Of a stretch of 39,773 nucleotides of DNA, positions 27,401 to 36,600 are shown piece by piece. The first letter of the stretch is position 1; each line of letters starts with the position of its first letter. The stretch comes from Rickettsia typhi. Its GTDB lineage: Bacteria > Pseudomonadota > Alphaproteobacteria > Rickettsiales > UBA1997. The stretch covers positions 1 to 39,773 of the forward strand of contig CAMAYG010000014.1 in assembly GCA_945862535.1 (NCBI GenBank), read 5' to 3'. The translations under genes were made by a program, and so were the position numbers. The notes below the pieces were generated by a model, which had not been told where the DNA came from, did no database searches, and saw only the letters and a list, made by a program, of their open reading frames with translations.

Positions 27401-27477
27401 ATTCCACCAAATACATCAACAATTTAATTGTCAAAGAATATATGAACGAAATTAAAAACGAGGCTAAAATATGGTAA
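24430..27477 (+). CDS. hsdR: Type I restriction enzyme, R subunit
   Basis: Motor-nuclease subunit of a type I restriction system; it translocates DNA and cuts unmethylated DNA away from the recognition site. Residue numbers use the 24430 start. The PD-(D/E)xK-type nuclease is at 130-146 (DITLLVNGMPLIFIEVKK, with Asp130, Glu144, Lys146). The SF2 helicase core has Walker A QGSGKT (325-330), the DEVH box (436-439) and GLTGTP (463-468), with later helicase motifs around FVYNMLLTGFDAKR. The C-terminal ~300 residues are helical and charged, as usual. The start may be 24457 (Met10, MTRFTEDSRVK), which better matches the family. The stop overlaps hsdM by 7 bp. Confidence 0.95.
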   Translation: MLSLVKINKMTRFTEDSRVKIPTIIHLTRLGYNYLSLNGAKRDEGTNIFSEIFIENIVQINEGIEKEDARRLLEDVKLALENEDLGKAFYEKLIATSGLKLIDFTDFSKNRFDVVTELTYKNGDEEFRPDITLLVNGMPLIFIEVKKPNNKDGIIAERDRINKRFRNPKFRRFVNITQLMVFSNNMNYDDEQIDPLQGAFYASPSYREPIFNYFREEEIFDLASILKPENEEIENGILKDNNLSAIKHSPEFITNKDSNTPTNKICTSLFSKKRLAFLLKYGITYVKESARLEKHIMRYPQIFATKAIEKKLNEGVKKGIIWHTQGSGKTALAFYNVRFLTDYFQKKSIIPKFYFIVDRIDLLTQAQREFVSRGLVVHIVKSRDEFAQDIKSTKVINNNGGKPEITVVNIQKFQDDPNVLSSNDYDLNIQRIYFLDEVHRSYNPKGSFLANLSQSDVNAIKIGLTGTPLLGDDYNSKSLFGDYIHKYYYNSSIADGYTLRLIREEIATSYKMQLSQILDSIEIEKNSAEKKFIYSHPKFVEPMLDYIVNDFEDSRIAFGDNSIGGMVICDSSDQAKKIYEIFQEKYQNKTTEEHKVKTASLILHDINDKEFRKDQVEAFKSGEIDLLFVYNMLLTGFDAKRLKKLYLGRIIKDHNLLQALTRVNRTYNKFRYGYVVDFADIKKEFDKTNEAYFKELQGELGNEFENYSLLFKSRQEINQEIEEIKDLLFRFDLKNAEIFSQQISEIKDREEIRLIKQALGNAKMLYNLIRLYGHSDLLNKLDFKKLEKLYSETSNRLDNLNLIESLNNQNNNIPILNLALEDIYFEFHKTKTEELILADKLKNMLRITREAMLNNLDQQDLQFISLKEELERLFKKKNLNEIAGEDINQNIAILEQIHDRIKEINRENNLLKSKYENDSKYVRIHKRLIENKGFSNQERKICEALNEIKIATDERVLQNSQILKNESYFNAEVGSSIIKQFNLRGIELNPDSTKYINNLIVKEYMNEIKNEAKIW

Positions 27478-29102
27478 CTCAAGATTTTGAAAGAAAAACC
27501 AAAGAATTAATCGATAGCCTAAAGGCCGTCTGTACTTCGTTTGGGCTAGGTAATGACGGCAATGAATTTACCATAATTACCCAAGTTTTTTTTTATAAAT
27601 TTCTTAACGATAAATTCGCTTTTGAAATTAAAAAAATCGATAGCAAATTAAAAAATTCTTCAACTTTCGAGAAAGATATTTTGGCTCTTAAAGAAAGTGA
27701 GTTCGAGATGCTAAAAATGCAACTCCCCGCCGATACCGCTCGCCTAAAAGCCGAGCATTTTATTGGAGCACTTTTTGAAAAACAAAATCAGCCAGAATTT
27801 GCCAAACTTTTTGACGATACTTTGCGAGATATTGCCATTACCAACAACGATATTTTCTCGGTAAAAACTGAAGGCGGAGCGAAAATAATTTTATTTGATC
27901 GAGTAAGTGAATTTATCACCGACACCTCAAGGCGCGATGCCTTTTGTCGAGCCATTATTAACAAATTAGTCGATTTTAGTTTTGAAAATATTTTCAATCA
28001 AAAATATGATTTTTATGCGACAATTTTTGAATATCTCATCAAAGATTATAACAAAGATAGTGGCGGAAAATATGCCGAATATTATACCCCCCATGCTGTC
28101 GCCAAAATCATGGCAGCAATTTTAGTGCCAAAAGAAGTTCAAGGAAAAATCCAAAATGTCACTTGTTATGACCCTTCCGCAGGCTCTGGAACCTTGCTTA
28201 TGAACATTGCTCATGCTATTGGTGAAAATAAATGCAGTATTTATTCGCAAGATATTTCGCAAAAATCATCGAGCTTGCTTCGTTTAAATTTGGTTTTAAA
28301 TAACCTAGTTCATTCAATTCAAAATATTATTCAAGGTGATACCATGCTTCATCCTTATCACAAGGAAGGAGTTGATTTGAGGCGATTTGATTACATCGTT
28401 TCCAATCCGCCATTTAAATTAGATTTTAGCAATGAAAGAAATAATTTAGACGGCAAAGAAAATCAAAAAAGATTTTTCGCCGGAATCCCCAAAGTGCCAA
28501 ATAAAGATAAAGATAAAATGGCAATTTATTTGCTTTTTATTCAGCATATAATGTATTCTTTAAGTGCCAAAGGCAAGGGTGCGATTGTGGTGCCAACGGG
28601 CTTTATTACTGCTCAAAGTGGCATTGAAAGAAAAATACGGGAGAAATTAATTGATGAAAAAATGTTGGCGGGAGTTGTTTCGATGCCAAGCAATATTTTT
28701 GCCACTACCGGCACTAATGTTTCGATTCTTTTTATTGACAAAAATAACAAAGAAAATGTGGTTTTGATTGATTCTTCAAAGCTTGGTGAAACTGTCAAAG
28801 AAGGCAAAAATCAAAAAACCGTTTTGAGTGAAGATGAAGAAGATAAAATCATCAACACTTTTAACAAAAAAGAGGCGATCGATGATTTTTCGGTGGTGGT
28901 TTCTTATGATGAAATTAAGGCTAAAAATTATTCATTGAGCGCGGGGCAATATTTCGATGTTAAGATTGAATATGTTGATATTTCTAAAGCAGAATTTGAT
29001 GCTAAAATGCAGGGCTTTAGCGATAATTTAGAGAAGATGTTTGGTGAGTCGAGAGATTTGGAAGTGAAGATAAAGAAAGAGTTGAAGGGGTTGGGGCTAT
29101 GA
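27471..29102 (+). CDS. hsdM: Type I restriction-modification system, DNA adenine methyltransferase subunit
   Basis: N6-adenine methyltransferase of 543 residues, a normal size. A helical HsdM N-terminal domain (1-~170) is followed by GKYAEYYTPHAVAKIMA (199-215), the SAM-binding motif I DPSAGSGTLL (234-243) and the catalytic NPPF (312-315). The 3' end of hsdM overlaps hsdS by ATGA (29099-29102), and its start overlaps hsdR, so all three subunits are likely co-translated. With two HsdM and one HsdS it would form the methylase. The presence of all three intact genes suggests an active system. Confidence 0.96.
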   Translation: MVTQDFERKTKELIDSLKAVCTSFGLGNDGNEFTIITQVFFYKFLNDKFAFEIKKIDSKLKNSSTFEKDILALKESEFEMLKMQLPADTARLKAEHFIGALFEKQNQPEFAKLFDDTLRDIAITNNDIFSVKTEGGAKIILFDRVSEFITDTSRRDAFCRAIINKLVDFSFENIFNQKYDFYATIFEYLIKDYNKDSGGKYAEYYTPHAVAKIMAAILVPKEVQGKIQNVTCYDPSAGSGTLLMNIAHAIGENKCSIYSQDISQKSSSLLRLNLVLNNLVHSIQNIIQGDTMLHPYHKEGVDLRRFDYIVSNPPFKLDFSNERNNLDGKENQKRFFAGIPKVPNKDKDKMAIYLLFIQHIMYSLSAKGKGAIVVPTGFITAQSGIERKIREKLIDEKMLAGVVSMPSNIFATTGTNVSILFIDKNNKENVVLIDSSKLGETVKEGKNQKTVLSEDEEDKIINTFNKKEAIDDFSVVVSYDEIKAKNYSLSAGQYFDVKIEYVDISKAEFDAKMQGFSDNLEKMFGESRDLEVKIKKELKGLGL

Positions 29103-30253
29103 GAAAGATGTCCAATATAACTTTAGGTGATTTGATAGAATTTCAAAGAGGTTATGATTTGCCAAAATCAGAATTTAAAATTGGTTATGTACCAGTTATT
29201 TCGTCAAATGGTATATTGGGATATCATAACCAAGCAAAAGTAAAAGGTCCAGGAATTACAATTGGTCGAAGTGGCACTGTTGGATTGCCTCATTTTATAA
29301 ATGAAGATTTTTTCCCTCACAATACAGCTTTATTTATTAAAGATTTCAAAGGAAATTATCCAAAATATGTTTTTTATCTTCTTAAAACACTTTCGTTAAA
29401 TAATATGGGTAGTGGCTCGGGTGTTCCAACTATGAATCGTAACCATCTGTATCCTTTAAAAGTATCTGCATATTTAGATTTTACTGATCAGAAAAAAATC
29501 GCCGCCATCCTTTCCGCCCTCGATGCCAAAATTGAACTCAATAATCGCATCAATGCCGAGTTGGAGAAAATGGCAAAAACCATCTATGATTATTGGTTTG
29601 TGCAATTCGATTTCCCCGATTGCAACGGCAAGCCCTATAAATCTTCGGGCGGTGCAATGGTTTGGAGCGAAGAACTAAAAAGAGAAATTCCCGAGGGATG
29701 GGAGGTTTTGAAAATGAATAAATTGTTAATCAAAAATATCGTTAAGTTTAATTTTAATAGCAATAAAAGCATTGATACCATTGATTTATCGGTTATGCCT
29801 AGCTCAACTATGTGTTTAAACCAAAAAAATAGCAGTGATTTTTTTACTACAAATCTATTTATTTTGAATAAATTTGATATTCTTTTTGGGGCGATAAGAC
29901 CATATTTATTAAAAGCAGGATTTTCACCATTTGATGGCTTAGTTACTGGCACCGTCCATTCTTTTAAAACTAAAAATGAAAACTTTTATAATTTTGCACT
30001 TTTAACGATGGTTAGCAATAGCATGTTTGACTTTGCCATCTCTAATTGTAAAGGCACAAAAATGCCAGTTATTGGGGCTGATGATTTACTAAGTTATAAG
30101 GTTGCATTTAATGAACAAGTTGCAATAAAATTTAACAAGTTTTTAGAATTTAAGCATCTTATTTCAAACAATGTTAAACAAAACCAAACTCTCGCCGAAC
30201 TCCGCGATTGGCTGTTGCCAATGCTTATGAATGGTCAGGTTAAGGTAGAGTAA
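29099..30253 (+). CDS. hsdS: Type I restriction-modification system, specificity subunit
   Basis: DNA-recognition subunit of 384 residues. TRD1 covers roughly 1-128, the central conserved helix region 129-172 (DFTDQKKIAAILSALDAKIE, ending in FVQFDFP), TRD2 about 190-330, and the distal conserved helix about 335-384 (NQTLAELRDWLLPMLMNGQ). The two helical regions set the spacing between the two halves of a bipartite target. The start at 29099 is favoured by the ATGA overlap; a second Met lies 3 codons on. The target sequence cannot be inferred. Its stop is 2 bp from that of the convergent large gene, leaving no room for a terminator between them. Confidence 0.95.
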   Translation: MRKMSNITLGDLIEFQRGYDLPKSEFKIGYVPVISSNGILGYHNQAKVKGPGITIGRSGTVGLPHFINEDFFPHNTALFIKDFKGNYPKYVFYLLKTLSLNNMGSGSGVPTMNRNHLYPLKVSAYLDFTDQKKIAAILSALDAKIELNNRINAELEKMAKTIYDYWFVQFDFPDCNGKPYKSSGGAMVWSEELKREIPEGWEVLKMNKLLIKNIVKFNFNSNKSIDTIDLSVMPSSTMCLNQKNSSDFFTTNLFILNKFDILFGAIRPYLLKAGFSPFDGLVTGTVHSFKTKNENFYNFALLTMVSNSMFDFAISNCKGTKMPVIGADDLLSYKVAFNEQVAIKFNKFLEFKHLISNNVKQNQTLAELRDWLLPMLMNGQVKVE

Positions 30254-30255
30254 TT

Positions 30256-33200
30256 CTATCTCCATCGCGGCGCAAAGGATTGGTTGTAATTTTGCTGTTG
30301 CCTAACTCTTCCGCCTAATTGGCTATGTGAATTTGCAACATTTTTTTGAGAAGTAGCTTTTTTCACAGCTCCATTAAGGCTTTCAATGAGCTCTGGCTCT
30401 TCCTGAATAGAATTAGGTTGTGTTATTTTTTGCAAGATAATTTTAGCTTTTGGCGATAAAATAGAAGAGCGATTAAAAGCATTATTAGCAATAGAATCTC
30501 TTTTAGGTTCTCCTTGTGGAATTTTCAACATTTTTACATCGTCACAAAAATCTTCTTCGACAATATCCGATTCTCGACAATCTTTAATATAACTTTTAAT
30601 AATTGCTAAAGCGGAAGAAGATTTAGAATTATTTAAAGAATTAGGAATTTTATCTTTGAGAATTTCGGCATCTTCAGCGGTAATAAATTTTAGTTTTTCT
30701 TTAAAAATACCCTCTAAAGAAGGAGTATTGAAATAAAGTCTTGCCTGAAAACCCTCTCTTGAGCCTAGATAATCCTTGCAGGCAACAACAGCTTTAGTGA
30801 AAGCTTGCAATATTTTGTTGGGCATTGCCTCGATTTCTTCTGGGCTTAATTGGTAATTATCTTTTAAAATAAGGTCAACGATATGTTTTTTAGCTTTATC
30901 TTCTAACTTCTGACTGATGTCTGGGCTAGATTTAGCAATTAAACTTATAAACCTAGAATTTTCTATGCTATCAGCAAAAAAGCAAATTAACCCCAATTCT
31001 TTTGCTGTAATATTTTTTGCCGAGTAATTCATTGCCAAATCTTTACAGGCAACAACAGCTTTGGTGAAAGCTTTCAATCCTGGGTTGGGCATTGCCTCAA
31101 TTTTTTCTGGTCTTAACTGGTAATTATTTTTTAAAATAAGGTCAATGATATGTTTTTTAGCTTTATCTTCTAACTCCTGACCGATGTCTGGGCTAGATCT
31201 GGCAATAATCTTTAATAAATAATGACTATAAGAAGCTGATTGTTTATTATCACAAAGTCTAAAGGTAAAGCCTAATATATCTTCGCTAATATATTCTTCT
31301 CTATTGATTTTAATAAAAATACCACTCATAATTAGCTTGTTAATATTTTTATCATCTAAAACAATTTTTGCCAAATTGCTTACTGAAATAGAATTAAGAT
31401 TTTCTTTAATTTGTTCTTCCGTTAAAATACCTTTATCAAAAGCAATCATAATAAACTGGTTAAATTTATCAATTAATTCTAACTTATTAGGACCTCTCTC
31501 TATTGAAAGATCATAATTTAACAAATTTAACAGCTGAAAATTAAACACAATAAGACTTATATCAGTAATACTAAAAGGACTTCTGTTATTATAAAGACCA
31601 TCAACCGCACTAGCTTCATATAATATAAATTGAAACAATCCAGCTATACTGTCAGGAGAATAGACACATTCCAAAGCTGATTTTTCTTTTTCCTCTAGGT
31701 TGCTTTTGTTGGAAAGATCGCTAATATGAGTAACAGCTAAAGCCTGAGCCTTTTCAAACCTGTCTTGTAAATTTTTTGGAAAACTATTATCTTTTATAAA
31801 TTTAACAATTACCTGCTGTGCCAAACTAAAATTATCACTATTATATTCAATATAATGATTGTTAGGGTCGATAACTCTTGCATAATCAATACAATCTTTG
31901 CGAAATTTCTTGTAGCTAGGATGACGAACATAAGTAAGAGAACCGTCTCTAATATCGCCATTATTTAACGATATAAGAATCGATGATGCTAATATTTTGC
32001 TAAGTAGTGGATTAATATGCCAATTTTGCCTAATTAAATTTTCCACCCGTTGATTAGGGCTAAGAAAGGTAGCTTGATACATTTTTTCTTCCCTATAAGA
32101 ATTACTAAAATTTGCATCAATAATCATATTCGCAAAAGTTTCTTGCTCTCCTTTTGTTGCAAATCTATTTGCAACAAATATTGCTAATTCTGGGTCTTGT
32201 AAAAGAATTTTTTGTAGATTTTCTTGTTTTTCAGGGCTATTTTCGAGCTCTGCTTGGGTACATTTAAGCTGTTGCAAACCCTTTTTATAAACATCATTAA
32301 CAGATTTTATAATATCACCTGCAGGAGCTAATAAATCGGCAACCATCAATTCTAGCATCGATAAAGTAAGCCCACAACCTATTACCGAATTAGCATGGCT
32401 GTCGTTAGTTTCTCTTCCTAAAATATATTTTTCTGCAAATGAGCCAAGGTGAACCCTGTTTCCAAAATCAATAAAAGCGGAATAGCGAGAAATAACCTTT
32501 GCCATCGTTTGCTTTAGAATTAATGGCTGTTTTAGGCTGTAAATTTCAAGCCTTTGTGCCATACCGCCGACACAAAGACGAATTTCACCATCATCAAAAA
32601 AGCCACCATAAAATAGTAAAATCTTTTCTTTTTTAGTATCTTGGTCTGGAATAGTGTCAATTTCTCTAATTATCTCAATAAATCTATTTACCAAATCGTA
32701 GTTACTGTCTACTACTGCCTGACTTTTTAAATAATTAATCCAGAAATCAACAGCTGGCACGATCTCTTTTTCATTTGTATCTTTAAGATTTTTTATTAGC
32801 CATTCACAGGTTTCTGTTTTAAGTTTTTGTAATTCACTTTCAGGATAATTTCGTAGTTGTTTTTTGTATAACCCAGAGAAAAGCTCTGGTTCTACAACGG
32901 TGCTGTTTTGTCCCCGCTGTTTCTCTTCTTCTTGCAATTCTTCGGAATGGTAGGAAACAATATTACATCGTGTTAAATTTTTTGTAACGATTTCCAATGC
33001 TATTTCTTTTATCTTTCGATTCTCTTTTGTGCCTTTAAGATCTTTGCTTTCAAGCTCTTGCTTTAATCTATCTCTTACATTAACTAGGCTTCGACGGTCT
33101 TTATTGATATATTGCAAAGAAAAATAGCTAAATTTATCAAAATAATCATGTGATATTAAGCAATCTGAACCTTGATAATTTTGAGGGAGATTAGTTTTTG

Positions 33201-33291
33201 CTGATTTAAGTTCTGTTGCTAATTCTATTAACTTTTTATATAAAATATTGTCTTCATCGTTGTTTTGATTGAGTGTTTTATTGTTTTTCAT
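30256..33291 (-). CDS. Large hypothetical protein with internal duplication
   Basis: A 1011-residue soluble protein that I do not recognise. It has no signal peptide or membrane segment. The sequence is rich in Lys, Glu, Asn and Leu helices, suggesting an alpha-helical scaffold. Two near-copies of one block, offset by 89 residues, lie in the C-terminal third. They start SSPDI(G/S)Q(E/K)LEDKAKKHI and run to FTKAVVACKD, about 50 residues each. The last ~60 residues are Ser/Asn/Gln-rich and end in NQSFAPRWR. Its isolated position, convergent with the restriction operon, and its AT-rich upstream region suggest a separately controlled accessory gene. A secreted effector is possible but unsupported by any motif. 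Confidence 0.75.
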   Translation of the reverse strand: MKNNKTLNQNNDEDNILYKKLIELATELKSAKTNLPQNYQGSDCLISHDYFDKFSYFSLQYINKDRRSLVNVRDRLKQELESKDLKGTKENRKIKEIALEIVTKNLTRCNIVSYHSEELQEEEKQRGQNSTVVEPELFSGLYKKQLRNYPESELQKLKTETCEWLIKNLKDTNEKEIVPAVDFWINYLKSQAVVDSNYDLVNRFIEIIREIDTIPDQDTKKEKILLFYGGFFDDGEIRLCVGGMAQRLEIYSLKQPLILKQTMAKVISRYSAFIDFGNRVHLGSFAEKYILGRETNDSHANSVIGCGLTLSMLELMVADLLAPAGDIIKSVNDVYKKGLQQLKCTQAELENSPEKQENLQKILLQDPELAIFVANRFATKGEQETFANMIIDANFSNSYREEKMYQATFLSPNQRVENLIRQNWHINPLLSKILASSILISLNNGDIRDGSLTYVRHPSYKKFRKDCIDYARVIDPNNHYIEYNSDNFSLAQQVIVKFIKDNSFPKNLQDRFEKAQALAVTHISDLSNKSNLEEKEKSALECVYSPDSIAGLFQFILYEASAVDGLYNNRSPFSITDISLIVFNFQLLNLLNYDLSIERGPNKLELIDKFNQFIMIAFDKGILTEEQIKENLNSISVSNLAKIVLDDKNINKLIMSGIFIKINREEYISEDILGFTFRLCDNKQSASYSHYLLKIIARSSPDIGQELEDKAKKHIIDLILKNNYQLRPEKIEAMPNPGLKAFTKAVVACKDLAMNYSAKNITAKELGLICFFADSIENSRFISLIAKSSPDISQKLEDKAKKHIVDLILKDNYQLSPEEIEAMPNKILQAFTKAVVACKDYLGSREGFQARLYFNTPSLEGIFKEKLKFITAEDAEILKDKIPNSLNNSKSSSALAIIKSYIKDCRESDIVEEDFCDDVKMLKIPQGEPKRDSIANNAFNRSSILSPKAKIILQKITQPNSIQEEPELIESLNGAVKKATSQKNVANSHSQLGGRVRQQQNYNQSFAPRWR
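30778..31208 (-). repeat. Direct repeat encoding the 89-residue duplication
   Basis: About 160 bp at 30778-30941 is closely matched at 31045-31208, an offset of 267 bp (89 codons). DNA identity is high enough to align by eye throughout. The intervening ~100 bp has no third copy. Confidence 0.85.
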
Positions 33292-33611
33292 TTTATATTT
33301 TGTATTTTAGTATTATTTTACTAGAAAACTAAACTTTAAATATTTTTTTTACAACTACTATTTTGCACTTACTTTCATAAATTTATAATATTAATTTATT
33401 TTATTAATTAGTCTAAATATTATATTAATATCATATTGACTAATAAAATATTGATATTAATATTGTCTATATATCAATCAATCTGTTGACATCAGATTAT
33501 AATATATTTATTATTAAGCTAAAATATATTATAATTTTATATAAATAATATATAACTAAGTAATACAGTAAAACAATATCGTAAAATCATATAATAAACT
33601 ATAATTAAAAT
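33292..33611. other. AT-rich intergenic region between divergent genes
   Basis: This 320-bp interval separates the start of the large hypothetical gene from the receptor-like gene. It is extremely A+T rich (TATATTAATATCATATTG and similar runs), with many short self-complementary stretches, and no ORF of note. It holds a good promoter candidate (33486-33514) for the plus strand. Its composition is typical of DNA bound by nucleoid proteins, but no specific site can be named. Confidence 0.6.
33486..33514 (+). promoter_or_regulatory. Sigma70-type promoter for the receptor-like gene
   Basis: TTGACA (33486-33491), 17-bp spacer, TATTAT (33509-33514). This is a consensus -35 with a near-consensus -10, placed about 97 bp before the start codon at 33612, giving a leader of roughly 90 nt. 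Confidence 0.55.
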
Positions 33612-36600
33612 ATGAAGAAATACAAAATATTAATACTCGTTACCATATCAATTATTACAACATCACTCTTTGCTAAATCTTACAACATAAAACACAATTT
33701 ACCAAATACGATTAAATCGAAATCTATTTCTCAAAATCAATTATCTCAACAATTATCTCAAAACCCCGCACTATCGGAAGTGAAAAAAGAATCTCTCGAG
33801 ACAAATAAAATCAATCAAGAAAACCCTGTTAAAATTAGCAAAACATCGAAAAATATAGAGCCAGCAAAAAAGCAAGACAGCATCGCCAAAAGCAATAAAA
33901 TTTATTCCAACATCAAAACTGCAAAAAATAAAGGCAATAGCCAGCATTATTTTAAAACTTTAAACAACGATTCGCAAGCTTTGCCTAAAGTTATTGCAAC
34001 AATCAAAAGATCAACCTCTAAACCTAAAGACTCTGAGTTTAAAGATATATTAGAGCCAAGGCTAGAAGAAGAATCTTTAAACATTGACGATGAGGTTTTA
34101 GAATCTTTGGCCTTAGATATTAGCGAAAATAGTCAAGAAAAGACTAAAAGCGAATCGATAGATAATACAGATTCGCCAAAACAAGATAACTTAATTACAA
34201 AACTAAGAGACGATATTAGAGTCAGTGAACAATTAATCTGTGAAACCTGCGGTGTCAAAAACTTATCGATAAATAATATGCCATCAAGCTACACCAATAT
34301 TATGGCTGATGGAGTAAGAATAAACCCTGCCAATATTCAATCTTATAACCTCGAAATGCTCGACAAAAACAACTTTGAGAGCATGTTAGTAACAAATAGC
34401 ACTAATTCTAATATCGCAAACCCCGACAGCATTAGCAATGGCATTAATTTTATTAGTAAAAAACCAAAAAGTAATAAAATCGATGTCAAAGTTAACAAAG
34501 GTAATTACGGCACTAAGGAGATAAATATTAATACTAATACCATTTTTAAAGGCGGTTCATTAAAAATTGGTGGCACAACTAAAGACAGACAAGGAATAGA
34601 TAGCGACAGAAATGGTATTGTCGAAATGCCAAATAGCAGGAATCGAAATTTTCACAGCACTATTTATCTTGAAAACGTCTTGGGATTTACTGTTAACTCT
34701 AGTTTTGGCATCGCTCAAGATTATCGCTATAGCAATATTGCTCGCTATACTTCTAGCAGTAACTTAAATAATGGAGATAACGCCGGTGGAACTACGACTG
34801 GCGGAACTACCAGCGGAACTACGACTGGTGGAACTACTGGGACTACGACAGGGACTACGACTGGCGGGACTACTGGGACTACGACAGGGACTACGACTGG
34901 TGGAACTACGACTGGCGAAACTACTGGAACTACTGGAACTACGACTGGCGGGACTGCAACTGGCGGGACTACGACTGGCGGAACTACTGGAACTACGACA
35001 GGGACTACGACTGGCGAAACTACTGGAACTACTGGAACTACGACTGGCGGAACTACCAGCGGAACTACGACTGACGGAACTACGACTGGCGGGACTACGA
35101 CTGACGGAACTACCACCGGGACTACGACTGGCGGGACTACTGGGACTACGACTGGCGGGACTACTGGAACTACGACTGACGGAACTACGACTGGCGGAAC
35201 TACCAGCGGAACTACGACTGGCGGGACTACGACTGGAAATAACATAACTTGCCCTACTGGAACCACATTATATAACGGTAGTTGCTATAGTTGTCAATCT
35301 GGCACCTTATTCGAAGACAAATGTTACAAGTGCAATGATCCAGAAACTTTTAATCCTGTAACCAAACAATGTGATTGCTCGGGTGCCAATGCCACTTGGG
35401 ACAAAAGATTTTTTTGGGAAGGTGAAAGTTGTAAACCATATGGCCGCTGTGGAAATCGCAAAATCGACTTTGGTGGATTATTTGGTTGCGATTGTGCTAG
35501 TGGCTACGCGCAAAATTTTCTCTCTTTAGATGGTGATTGCGGTAAGCTTTTTACTAGTAATCGTTATAATCCAGTATCAAAATCTGGCTCTTCCACTCCA
35601 ACAGTAATTGATGCAATAAAAACTGTTATAACATCAGTTGTGCAATTGGCTGTTAATGGCTTTAAAGAGCTTTTCACTAACCTTAATAACCCTTTAAGCG
35701 AGAATACAGGCTCTCAAATAAATCAGAATGCAATTCAAAATAATATTGTAAGAAATAACATTAATACTACCAGTCAACAATTTAGCTTAGAGGCGGAAAG
35801 AAAGACTTCTTTTGGCTCTTTTAAGTTAATTAGCAATATTAATAGTCAAAAACAAAAAAATAATTTGTTAAATGATTGGCAATTAGACCAGATATATCTT
35901 GAAAATTCCTACAAAATTCGCAGTAAAATTAAGGAAATAGAAGAGATTTTCTTAGGAATGAGTCAATTTACTCAAAAACTAAAATATAATAACGATTCGC
36001 AAAATAATATAATTGATAGTGGCTACAACTATAAGAGCACGGCACTTTTTGGGCAAATCAATAACTCTTTTTTGCTTGACAAAATCAAAACTTCTATTGC
36101 TAGCAGAATAGATCATTACAAACAATTTGGTAAAAATTTTACCCATAAAATTAATGCAACTTTTCATCATAACAATAATCTTATTAGTAAAATTGGTTTT
36201 GCCACTGGAAATAAAACCCCAATGGCTAGTTTTGGCGATATTGCGGCAAATAATAATAGCAATATCAAGCTCGAAAAGAACCAAAGTTTTAATTATGACA
36301 CTAGCTATAAAAAGCAAAACCTCGAAATTGGTGCGGGATATAATCGCAATAGCATAGCAAATATTACCAAAATCGACAGCGAAAATAATCTTGTCAATTC
36401 ACATAATTTGGTTGTAATAGCAAACTACAATATTCGTGCATCCTACCCAATTTTTAAAACCACCACCGCTAAAATCGAGGCTCAACATAGTAGATTTAAC
36501 TTTGAAACAGGAGACCTGCCTCTGGCAATGCCAAATTACAAGGCCTTTCTAACATTAGACCAGCAATTATCAAAGAACTTTGTTGTAAATATTAAAACTA

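Noticed and set aside
34745-35266. A long minus-strand frame (173 aa, Val/Pro repeats) and a plus-strand frame shifted by one base (158 aa, Leu/Arg/Glu-rich) over the repeat array.
   Set aside because: They arise only because the repeat units are multiples of three and lack stops in several frames. The main frame has a signal peptide and barrel on both sides.
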